DNA from: DASSCW01 sp036556695
GTDB lineage: Bacteria > Chloroflexota > Limnocylindria > QHBO01
NCBI GenBank assembly: GCA_036556695.1
Contig: DATBIY010000016.1
Location: 1-5,405, forward strand
Direction: 5' to 3'
Length of the DNA stretch: 5,405 nt
In this document: in pieces, positions 1-5,278 of the stretch
How the letters are laid out: each line of letters begins with the position of its first letter
Position numbering within the stretch: position 1 is the stretch's first letter
Position numbers and translations under genes: made by a program
Notes under the pieces: generated by a model
Database searches by the model: none
Seen by the model: the letters and a program-made list of their open reading frames with translations, nothing else
Told to the model about the DNA's origin: nothing

Positions 1-458
1 AGCGCTTCGGCCTGTCCTTCACGCGCGCCGAGATGCTGAAGCTGGCCGCCACCTCCGACGAGCTGCCGGAGCAGGTCCCGTCGCACGACCTGCGTGACGC
101 GCTGGCCGAGGATGCGGCCGTGTGGCGGCGCGGCGTGGAGCTGATGATTGGCGACCTGGCTGCCGGTGAGCTGCTGCCGGCGCGCGTCTACCTGTGCGGC
201 GGCGGCGCGGAGCTGCCGCAGATCACCGAAGCGTTGGCGGACGACGGCTGGTGGCGCCGCCTGCCGTTCGCCCGCCGTCCCCAGGTCTCGGCGCTGGGCC
301 CGCAGGACGTGGCCGGGCTGCGGGACGCGACCGGCGAGCTCCACACCCGCCAGGACGTGACACCGATGGCGCTGGCCCACCAGGCGCTGATCATCGACTT
401 GCAGGCCACCGCCGCGGAGCGCGCCATGCGCCGCGCGGTGCGCGCCATGCAGCTGTAG
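1..458 (+). CDS. FtsA/PilM-like actin-fold ATPase, C-terminal part
   Basis: The gene enters from upstream: the frame is open from the first full codon at position 3 and ends at TAG 456-458, giving 151 visible residues. No stop precedes the Met codon at 33, so that Met is probably internal. The best landmark is a hydrophobic strand followed by a Gly-rich turn and helix (ARVYLCGGGAELPQITEAL, encoded at about 180-236), which looks like the second phosphate/adenosine-binding segment of actin-fold ATPases such as FtsA, PilM and MreB. The last 17 residues (ATAAERAMRRAVRAMQL) alternate Arg with Met/Val/Leu and could form an amphipathic helix like the membrane-targeting tail of FtsA; this is inference. 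The next gene starts 4 nt after the stop and encodes a single-pass membrane protein, as in pilM-pilN pairs. The ATPase N-terminal motifs lie outside the window, so FtsA-like versus PilM-like cannot be decided here. Confidence 0.6.
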   Translation, partial: RFGLSFTRAEMLKLAATSDELPEQVPSHDLRDALAEDAAVWRRGVELMIGDLAAGELLPARVYLCGGGAELPQITEALADDGWWRRLPFARRPQVSALGPQDVAGLRDATGELHTRQDVTPMALAHQALIIDLQATAAERAMRRAVRAMQL

Positions 459-462
459 CGCT

Positions 463-2118
463 ATGGCCGACCACACCCAGCTCCTCTACCTGGAGCCCGA
501 CGACGAGATCACCACGGTGGTTCGCCGCCTGCGTGAGGCCGATAGCTCCCGGGTGGTGCTGGTGGCCACGGGGCGCAGCAAGGCAACCACCAGCGCGGTC
601 GCTCTGCGGCTGCTGGCCCAGGTGGCGGCAGAGGAGGGGCGCGACATCGCATTGGTGGCCGATGCCGGCGGCCGCGCGCTGGCCGCCGAGGCCGGAATTC
701 CCGCATTCGCCAGCGTGGCCGATGCCAACGCCGAAGGCGCCGTGCCGCTGGAACCGGCGCCGGCCCAGCGCGCCCCGATTCACGTCGTGCGCGGCGAGCC
801 CGAGCCTGCCGCCCCCAGCCTGCCGGCCGGGGAGCTCACCGCGGCGCCCGTCACCGCGCCGCGCGGCATGGAGGAGACGCAGGCCGTCCCGGTCCAGCGG
901 CCGGCGAACTACCCGGTGCCGCGTGCTCCGGCGCCGGCCCCGACCCCCGCGCGCCGGCCGCGGCCGGCGCGCCCACGCGCCGCGCGGCGCCTTGGATGGA
1001 TGGCCGCGGGGGTCGCGCTGCTCCTCCTGGTAGGCGCGGGCGCCGCGCTGGGGGTGGTGCTGCCGTCAGCCACCATCACCATCCGACCGCAGGCGCTGCC
1101 GGTGGGCCCCATCAGCTACCAGGTGCGGCCGGAGATGCGGACGCCGGACGCGCCGCAGCTGACCTCGACCCAGCCGGGCGAGGCCACCGGGCGCCGCCTG
1201 CGCCGCACGCCCGCCAGCGGGGTAGTGACTCTGTACAACTACTCAGACGAAAACGTCTTCGCGCCGAGTGGCACCGTGGTCTCGGTAGGAGGCGACATCC
1301 TGTTCCAAACGACGACAGAGGTCGTGGTCCCAGACAGCTTCTTCGGTTTCGCCGGGACGGCCAACGTGGAAGTCGTGGCCTCCGACCCTGGTCCCGCCGG
1401 AAATGTGGAAGCCTTTGCGATCGACACGATCGAGGACCGAGATGTCGATCGGGCACTTCGCGGTCCCGGTCCAGACAATCGGCGTATCGAGAATCTCGAT
1501 CCCACGAGCGGAGGCGAGGAGCAGGAGCTGCACATCGTGCGCAAGGGGGACATCGATGCCGTGCGCGAGGCGATCACCAACGACCTGCGGCAGCAGCTTG
1601 CCGAGCAGCGGGACGCCGCGGGCGAGGAGCGGATCTACACCCGCGGTGCGCCGCGGCCGGTGATCGAGGTGCCGGACGACCTGCAGGGCCACGCCAGCGT
1701 GGAGCCGTTCACCTTCGAGCTGACCGGCACGCTGCAGGACGACCAGCCCTACGTGCTGGCCCCGGATGCCGACGCGGCGGCCAAGGAGGCCATGCTGATC
1801 GACGAGGAGGCGACACCGGCAGGCGCCACCATCGACTTCGACACGGTGCAGGTGGAACTGGGCAGCGCCTCCACGCAGGACGGAGAGATCGTGGTGCAGG
1901 CGGTGGTCACCGCCGAGGCCGTGCCCGACTTCGACCCCTCGGCCATCGCCGGGCAGGTCGCCGGCCGCACGAAGCGGGACGCGGAGCAGCGGCTGAGCAG
2001 CATCGGCGAGGCGACCGTCACCTTCTGGCCGTTCTGGGTGGATCGGGTGCCCAGCCTGGAGTGGCGCGTATCAGTCGACGTGCAGGCCGTGGAGCCGGTC
2101 GAGTCGATCCAGCCGTGA
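463..2118 (+). CDS. Bitopic membrane protein: Rossmann-like N-terminal domain plus baseplate-J-like exported domain
   Basis: This 551-residue protein has four visible parts. Residues 5-95 form an alpha/beta domain with an acidic opening motif (LEPDDEIT, 10-17), two hydrophobic strands (VVLVAT at 31-36, IALVAD at 62-67) and a third segment (AGIPAFASV, 77-85). It resembles the N-terminal domain of uncharacterised baseplate-J-annotated proteins of Chloroflexota and candidate phyla. Residues 96-177 are a Pro/Ala/Arg-rich linker. Residues 178-200 are one transmembrane helix preceded by a run of Arg, which predicts the N-terminus inside. Residues 203-551 would be exported and begin with the ATITI strand; residues 251-325 carry the baseplate-J-like pattern (SGVVTLYN, APSGTVVS, ILFQTTTEVVVP, then GPAGNVEAFAIDTI). 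Function is unknown; despite the family name, no phage gene is nearby. ATG 463 lies 4 nt after the previous stop and lacks a strong ribosome binding site, so translational coupling is likely. Codon use changes inside the gene at about 1221-1510. Confidence 0.85.
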   Translation: MADHTQLLYLEPDDEITTVVRRLREADSSRVVLVATGRSKATTSAVALRLLAQVAAEEGRDIALVADAGGRALAAEAGIPAFASVADANAEGAVPLEPAPAQRAPIHVVRGEPEPAAPSLPAGELTAAPVTAPRGMEETQAVPVQRPANYPVPRAPAPAPTPARRPRPARPRAARRLGWMAAGVALLLLVGAGAALGVVLPSATITIRPQALPVGPISYQVRPEMRTPDAPQLTSTQPGEATGRRLRRTPASGVVTLYNYSDENVFAPSGTVVSVGGDILFQTTTEVVVPDSFFGFAGTANVEVVASDPGPAGNVEAFAIDTIEDRDVDRALRGPGPDNRRIENLDPTSGGEEQELHIVRKGDIDAVREAITNDLRQQLAEQRDAAGEERIYTRGAPRPVIEVPDDLQGHASVEPFTFELTGTLQDDQPYVLAPDADAAAKEAMLIDEEATPAGATIDFDTVQVELGSASTQDGEIVVQAVVTAEAVPDFDPSAIAGQVAGRTKRDAEQRLSSIGEATVTFWPFWVDRVPSLEWRVSVDVQAVEPVESIQP

Positions 2119-2546
2119 AGGTCATCGGCCTTGACCATGGCAGCCGGCGCATCGGCATAGCGGTGGCTGACGAGGAGACCGGCCTGGCCTTCGCCCGTCC
2201 GGCGCTGCAGCGGACCCGGCTGGTGGACGACCTGGCCGCCATCCATCGGCTGGCGGACGAGGAGAGAGCGGAGACGGTGGTCATGGGCCTGCCCCGCAAC
2301 ATGGACGGCAGCGAGGGTCCGCAGGCGCTGGCCGCGCGACGCTTCGGTGAGCGTCTGGCACAGATGGGCCTGGCGGTCGCGTTCCACGACGAGCGCCTGA
2401 CCAGCTGGCAGGCGGCGCAGCAGCTTGGCCCGCGGCGCGGCCGCCTGCGGCGCTCCGGTGAGCTGGACTCGGCGGCGGCCCGCCTGATCCTGCAAGAATG
2501 GATGGACGCCCTGCCCCGCCCGAGCACGCCACAGGAGGCCGAATGA
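2115..2546 (+). CDS. ruvX: RuvX/YqgF family Holliday junction resolvase / pre-16S rRNA nuclease
   Basis: This 143-residue protein has the usual length of the family. It has an RNase-H-like fold: members process the 5' end of 16S rRNA precursor and have been proposed as Holliday junction resolvases. Visible motifs are the first strand IGLDHGSRRIGIAVAD (Asp7 as metal ligand), the VVMGLPRNMDGSEG loop (55-68), HDERLTS (91-97, with Asp92/Glu93), and the final LDSAAARLILQ helix with Asp118. The start is GTG 2115, which overlaps the upstream TGA as GTGA. It places the first strand immediately at the N-terminus, as the family requires; the open frame further upstream to 996 is low-complexity shadow. 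The nearest GGAG (2091-2094) is about 20 nt away, so initiation probably depends on ribosomes finishing the upstream gene. The 3' end contains the mltG ribosome binding site and overlaps mltG by 4 nt. Order ruvX-mltG is shared with Actinobacteria. Confidence 0.95.
   Translation: MKVIGLDHGSRRIGIAVADEETGLAFARPALQRTRLVDDLAAIHRLADEERAETVVMGLPRNMDGSEGPQALAARRFGERLAQMGLAVAFHDERLTSWQAAQQLGPRRGRLRRSGELDSAAARLILQEWMDALPRPSTPQEAE
2533..2538 (+). promoter_or_regulatory. Ribosome binding site of mltG
   Basis: A perfect AGGAGG lies 4 nt before ATG 2543, inside the last ruvX codons. It decides the mltG start in favour of 2543 over the in-frame ATG at 2498, which would lie deep inside ruvX and has no such site. 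Confidence 0.85.
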
Positions 2547-3874
2547 CGCGACCCCCTGATCCCCGCTGGGATCCCGCGGACCAGCGCGCCGCCCGCATCC
2601 GCCGCATGCGCGAGGAGCGCGGCGCCTCGGCGCCGCGCCGTCGCTTTCAGCCGGCGGTCCTGCTGGCCTGGTTCGCCGGGATCATCGCGCTGCTGGCGGT
2701 GGTCATCGTCATCGGCTTCCTGGCCTTCGCACCGCGGCTGATGGCGTGGGTCGAGGAGCATCCGGGCTCGATCGAGCATGGCATCGTCCAGGACTTCGTG
2801 AACTGGTACGACCCCGACGTCCTGTCCGACGTACCCGCTGACCCCAACGGCACGCGGATGACCGTGACGGTCGAGGACGGCGCCAGCGACGCCGAGATCG
2901 GGCAGCTGCTCTTCGACCAGGGCCTGGTCAGCAGCCAGCTCGCCTTCCAGTGGGCCGTGCTGCAGGCCGGTCGCGAGGGAACGCTGCAGGCCGGCACGTA
3001 CGACCTGTCGCCGGCGCTGACCCCGTCGCAGATCGTGGCCGCGTTGCGGCAGGAGGCCGGCGAGGAGGTGACGGTCACCCTGCAGGAGGGCTGGCGCCTG
3101 GAGGAGGTGGTCGGCTACCTGGGAACGACGAACCTGACCATGAACCTCGAGGACTTCGCCTCCCTGGTCCAGGAGCCGCCGGACGACCTGGTGCGCGAGT
3201 ACGACTTCCTGGCCGATCTGCGTCGCGGCCGCACGCTGGAGGGCTACCTCTACCCCGACACCTATCGGCTCGACGCCAACTGGGACGCGCGCACCGTGCT
3301 CGACGTCTTTCTCTCGACCTTCGGTGAGCGGCTGACGAACCGCATCCGCAATGGGATCGAGCGGCAGCGCCTGACCATCGACGAGGCGGTGACGCTGGCC
3401 AGCATCGTCGAGCGCGAGGCGGTGCTCGACGACGAGCGGCCGCTGATCGCTGGCGTCTACCTCAACCGCATCAACAACCCGGACGGTGGTGGCGGCACCA
3501 ACGGGCTGCTCAATGCCGACCCGACGCTGCAGTACGGCCTGGCCACGCAGGAGAACCGAAACGCGGCGGTGGACGAGTGGGGGACCATCGAGTGGTGGCC
3601 GCAGCTCCAGGTGAGCGGCGGCGAGGTGCAGCTCAACGACCGGCTCGCCGGATACCAGACATACCTGAACCCCGGGCTGCCGCCGGCCCCCATCGCCTCG
3701 CCGCGCGCCGCGTCGCTCACCGCGGTGGCACGCCCCGACACCGCGGCCGGCTACTTCTACTTCGTGGCCGGCTGCCCCAACGGCCAGCGCGACGGGTCGC
3801 ACTACTTCGGTCGCACCCCGGCGGATCACCAGGCGAACATCGACAGGGCACGCTCCGAGTGCCCGGCGGGCTGA
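2543..3874 (+). CDS. mltG: Endolytic murein transglycosylase MltG (YceG-like)
   Basis: This 443-residue enzyme cleaves nascent glycan strands and is thought to set their length or terminate their synthesis at the outer face of the membrane. Residues 1-35 are charged and cytoplasmic, and one transmembrane helix spans about 36-64. A LysM-like domain follows (about 107-170, with GASDAEIGQLLFDQGLVSS and LQAGTYDLSPALTPSQIVAAL). Catalytic-domain marks are LEGYLYPDTY (232-241), TLASIVERE (284-292), in which Glu290 matches the catalytic glutamate of E. coli MltG (Glu218), VYLNRI (305-310), ADPTLQYGL (325-333), YQTYLNPGLPPAPIASP (371-387), YFYFVA (404-409) and the closing GSHYFGRTPADHQANI. The only cysteines, Cys411 and Cys440, both lie in the exported part and could form a disulfide. 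The start overlaps the ruvX stop as ATGA. The stop lies 16 nt inside the following peptidase gene. Confidence 0.96.
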   Translation: MTRPPDPRWDPADQRAARIRRMREERGASAPRRRFQPAVLLAWFAGIIALLAVVIVIGFLAFAPRLMAWVEEHPGSIEHGIVQDFVNWYDPDVLSDVPADPNGTRMTVTVEDGASDAEIGQLLFDQGLVSSQLAFQWAVLQAGREGTLQAGTYDLSPALTPSQIVAALRQEAGEEVTVTLQEGWRLEEVVGYLGTTNLTMNLEDFASLVQEPPDDLVREYDFLADLRRGRTLEGYLYPDTYRLDANWDARTVLDVFLSTFGERLTNRIRNGIERQRLTIDEAVTLASIVEREAVLDDERPLIAGVYLNRINNPDGGGGTNGLLNADPTLQYGLATQENRNAAVDEWGTIEWWPQLQVSGGEVQLNDRLAGYQTYLNPGLPPAPIASPRAASLTAVARPDTAAGYFYFVAGCPNGQRDGSHYFGRTPADHQANIDRARSECPAG

Positions 3875-4971
3875 CTTCCGCGCCGCAGCTGACCCGCCTG
3901 GATCGCGCCCGCGCCGTCCTGCCGGCCACCGGCGCCGACGCGCTGCTGGTCAGCGGCACCGCCACCTCGCGCTGGCTGAGCGGCTTCGTGCTGCAGCCGG
4001 GCGAGGAGCACCACCGCGCCTACTCCGGGACCCTGCTGGTCACCAATAGCGCCGCCTTGGTCCTCGTCGACGGCCGCTACGTCGAAGCGGCGGCGACCCA
4101 GTGCCCGAACTGGACCGTATCCCGCACCACCGGCGAGCTGGCGGCGGAGCTGCTTGCGCTGGCCGCCGAGGCTGGCGCACGGCGGATTGCTGCGGAGGCA
4201 TCGGTCCTGTCGCACGCCGAATGGTCGGCCCTGGAGTCGGCCGGGCTGGAGCTGGTGGCGGCGGATGACGCGGTTCGCGACCTTCGGGTGGTAAAGGACG
4301 CCGATGAAGTGGCCGCCATCGGCCGTGCCTGCGCGCTCACCGACGCGTGCTTCGCGCACCTGCTCGAGTACCTGCGCTCCGGGCTGACCGAGCAGGCGGT
4401 GGCCTGGGAGATCGAGTCGTGGTTCCGGGCGAACGGAGCGGAGGCGGTGTCGTTCCAGCCGATCGTGCTGGTTGGCGCGCGCGGTTCCATGCCGCACGGC
4501 CATCCGGGCGAGACGCGGCTGGAGGCGGGGCAGCCGGTGCTCATCGACTTCGGCTGCCAGGCAGACGGCTACCGCAGCGACATGACCCGCACCGTTTCTC
4601 TGGGCGAGCCCTCCGCGCTGTTCCGCGCGCGCTACGACGCCGTGCGCGCGGCGCAGCAGGCCGCCTTCGAGGCGGCACGCCCCGGCGTCACGGGCGTTGC
4701 GCTTGACGGGGTGGCGCGCGGCGTCCTGGCCGATGCGGGACTGGGTGACGCCTTCAGCCACGGGCTGGGCCACGGCATCGGCCTGGAGACCCACGAGGCG
4801 CCGATGCTGAAGTCCTGGGAGGGGCCGTTGGAGGCCGGCATGGTCTTCACCCTGGAGCCCGGCGTGTACCTGGCGGGGGAGATGGGCATCCGCATCGAGG
4901 ACGAAGTGGTGCTGGGGGAGGTGGGCGCTTCTCGCCTCACCAATGCGCTGCGGGAGCTGCTGATCCTGTAG
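3859..4971 (+). CDS. pepQ: Xaa-Pro peptidase (M24 family, PepQ/PepP type)
   Basis: This is a 370-residue metallopeptidase expected to cleave the bond before proline using two divalent metal ions. Residues about 10-140 form the creatinase-like N-terminal domain (TSRWLSGF at 36-43, LVLVDGRYVEAA at 67-78). Residues about 145-370 form the pita-bread catalytic domain. All five metal ligands are visible: Asp230 in LIDFG, Asp241 in SDMTRT, His305 in HGLGHGIGLETHEAP, Glu333 in TLEPGVY and Glu347 in IRIEDEV. His213 (MPHG) and His312 also fit the active site. GTG 3859 is the best start: it overlaps mltG by 16 nt, has AGGG at 3845-3848, and leaves a normal N-terminal domain. The ORF's earlier ATG at 3577 would add about 94 Arg-rich residues from mltG read out of frame. 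Sequence motifs do not separate dipeptidase (PepQ) from aminopeptidase (PepP). The symbol follows the actinobacterial pepQ-efp neighbourhood and is tentative. Confidence 0.9.
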   Translation: MPGGLTSAPQLTRLDRARAVLPATGADALLVSGTATSRWLSGFVLQPGEEHHRAYSGTLLVTNSAALVLVDGRYVEAAATQCPNWTVSRTTGELAAELLALAAEAGARRIAAEASVLSHAEWSALESAGLELVAADDAVRDLRVVKDADEVAAIGRACALTDACFAHLLEYLRSGLTEQAVAWEIESWFRANGAEAVSFQPIVLVGARGSMPHGHPGETRLEAGQPVLIDFGCQADGYRSDMTRTVSLGEPSALFRARYDAVRAAQQAAFEAARPGVTGVALDGVARGVLADAGLGDAFSHGLGHGIGLETHEAPMLKSWEGPLEAGMVFTLEPGVYLAGEMGIRIEDEVVLGEVGASRLTNALRELLIL

Positions 4972-4997
4972 TCGGGGCTCTCCTCAGTCGAACTACT

Positions 4998-5015
4998 ACT
5001 GGGGTGTCATAGGAA
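4998..5015 (+). repeat. Imperfect direct repeat, left copy
   Basis: The left copy begins ACTGGGG and has GT and ATAGG at matching offsets with the copy at 5101-5118. Fifteen of 18 positions are identical. The copies start 103 nt apart and bracket the low-G+C segment. Confidence 0.6.
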
Positions 5016-5019
5016 TGAC
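5006..5019 (+). repeat. Small hairpin GTCAT / ATGAC
   Basis: A 5-bp perfect inverted repeat (GTCAT 5006-5010, ATGAC 5015-5019) closes an AGGA loop. It is weak alone. The same GTCAT and ATGAC words recur in the larger palindrome at 5044-5064 in the opposite order, so alternative pairing between the two is possible. Confidence 0.35.
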
Positions 5020-5024
5020 GGTTC

Positions 5025-5093
5025 TTGGTCGAAACGCGCCGCTTTCATGACCACCGGTCATGAATACATCGGATTTCAGCCCGTTTCGGTCAA
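5025..5093 (+). repeat. Outer stem of nested inverted repeat
   Basis: TTGGTCGAAACG (5025-5036) can pair with CGTTTCGGTCAA (5082-5093) over 12 positions: ten Watson-Crick pairs and two adjacent G·U wobbles if transcribed in this direction. It encloses 45 nt that contain the perfect palindrome at 5044-5064. The wobbles favour a role as + strand RNA over a DNA-only symmetric site, but one example cannot prove this. Confidence 0.5.
5044..5064. repeat. Perfect 9+3+9 palindrome (operator or hairpin)
   Basis: TTCATGACC (5044-5052) and GGTCATGAA (5056-5064) are exact reverse complements around the spacer ACC. In DNA this has the size and symmetry of an operator for a dimeric regulator. In RNA it would be a 9-bp hairpin with a 3-nt loop, nested in the 5025-5093 stem. 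It is not recognised as the site of any known regulator. Confidence 0.6.
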
Positions 5094-5100
5094 TTTCATA

Positions 5101-5118
5101 ACTGGGGAGTAATAGGGA
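5101..5118 (+). repeat. Imperfect direct repeat, right copy
   Basis: This is the partner of 4998-5015, with mismatches only at repeat positions 8, 11 and 17. It lies at the point where base composition rises again, and its end overlaps the left arm of the inverted repeat at 5114-5182. Confidence 0.6.
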
Positions 5119-5182
5119 GCAGAGACCTTGCTGGCGGCCGCGAGGGTCGCGCAGGGAGGGCCCGCGCCGGCCGCTGCTCCCT
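5114..5182 (+). repeat. Inverted repeat with inner hairpin in efp leader
   Basis: AGGGAGCAG (5114-5122) is exactly complementary to CTGCTCCCT (5174-5182). Inside it, GGCC 5136-5139 can pair with GGCC 5169-5172, and CGCGA/TCGCG (5139-5143, 5147-5151) can close a GGG loop, although these two share base 5139. No T run follows, so it does not look like an intrinsic terminator. The CTCCCT arm could pair instead with AGGGAG at 5153-5158 or at 5211-5216. Confidence 0.45.
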
Positions 5183-5266
5183 CGCATTTGCAGGTGGTGA
5201 CTCTTAGGGGAGGGAGACGCGCCCGGGGCAGCGTTGGTCCTATGCTTGCCGCTCAGTCATACCTAC

Positions 5267-5270
5267 GGAG
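5267..5270 (+). promoter_or_regulatory. Ribosome binding site of efp
   Basis: GGAG lies 8 nt before TTG 5279 and supports this non-ATG start. It sits at the edge of a possible weak 4-bp hairpin (TACG 5264-5267, CGTA 5274-5277) that would leave GAGAGA in the loop. Confidence 0.75.
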
Positions 5271-5278
5271 AGACGTAT

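Larger units (their letters stand above)
4972..5278. other. 307-nt intergenic region with composition break and nested repeats
   Basis: This is the only long non-coding stretch in the window. Its left part is much less G+C rich than the genes (59 of 120 bases at 4991-5110), and from about 5121 it returns to about 74% (81 of 110 bases at 5121-5230). It contains two imperfect direct repeats, a nested inverted repeat, a second inverted repeat and the efp ribosome binding site, listed separately. No tRNA-like shape, no G+C-rich hairpin followed by a T run, and no convincing -35/-10 pair was found. The efp transcript may start here or read through from the operon. Confidence 0.8.

Noticed and set aside
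194..1033. Long + strand open frame overlapping the first two genes
   Set aside because: Its translation is almost entirely Arg, Ala, Pro and Gly, as expected from reading high-G+C genes out of frame, and it crosses two well-supported coding regions.
996..2114. In-frame upstream extension of ruvX, including a His-rich stretch
   Set aside because: The RuvX first strand starts right at GTG 2115. The upstream translation is Arg/Gly-rich shadow of the baseplate-J-like gene and its HHHH run is accidental.
463..2118. Phage tail baseplate gene of a prophage
   Set aside because: The similarity is only to the baseplate-J-like core. The protein has its own transmembrane helix and cytoplasmic domain and is surrounded by housekeeping genes.
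2498..2542. Earlier ATG start for mltG
   Set aside because: It lies inside ruvX without a ribosome binding site, whereas ATG 2543 has AGGAGG 4 nt upstream and an ATGA overlap.
2018..3829. 603-codon open frame on the minus strand
   Set aside because: It is antisense to ruvX and mltG, both of which have clear family motifs. Long antisense frames are common at this G+C content.
3577..3858. Earlier ATG start for the Xaa-Pro peptidase
   Set aside because: The added residues are low-complexity Arg/Ala/Pro from mltG in another frame and do not belong to the creatinase-like domain.
4965..5000. Terminator after the peptidase gene
   Set aside because: Only a 5-bp GTAG T / ACTAC pairing with a 19-nt loop is present, without a T run. 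Not supported as an intrinsic terminator.
4996..5187. 63-codon minus-strand open frame, with an internal 21-codon version from 5061
   Set aside because: Its less biased composition follows from the lower G+C of the DNA. Neither start has a ribosome binding site, and its bases are better explained by the inverted repeats. A conserved small protein cannot be fully excluded.
5234..5262. Promoter for efp (TTGGTC 5234-5239, TATGCT 5241-5246 or TCATAC 5257-5262)
   Set aside because: TATGCT has no -35 at proper spacing, and TCATAC 17 nt after TTGGTC matches the -10 consensus poorly. A promoter is likely somewhere in the gap but cannot be placed.
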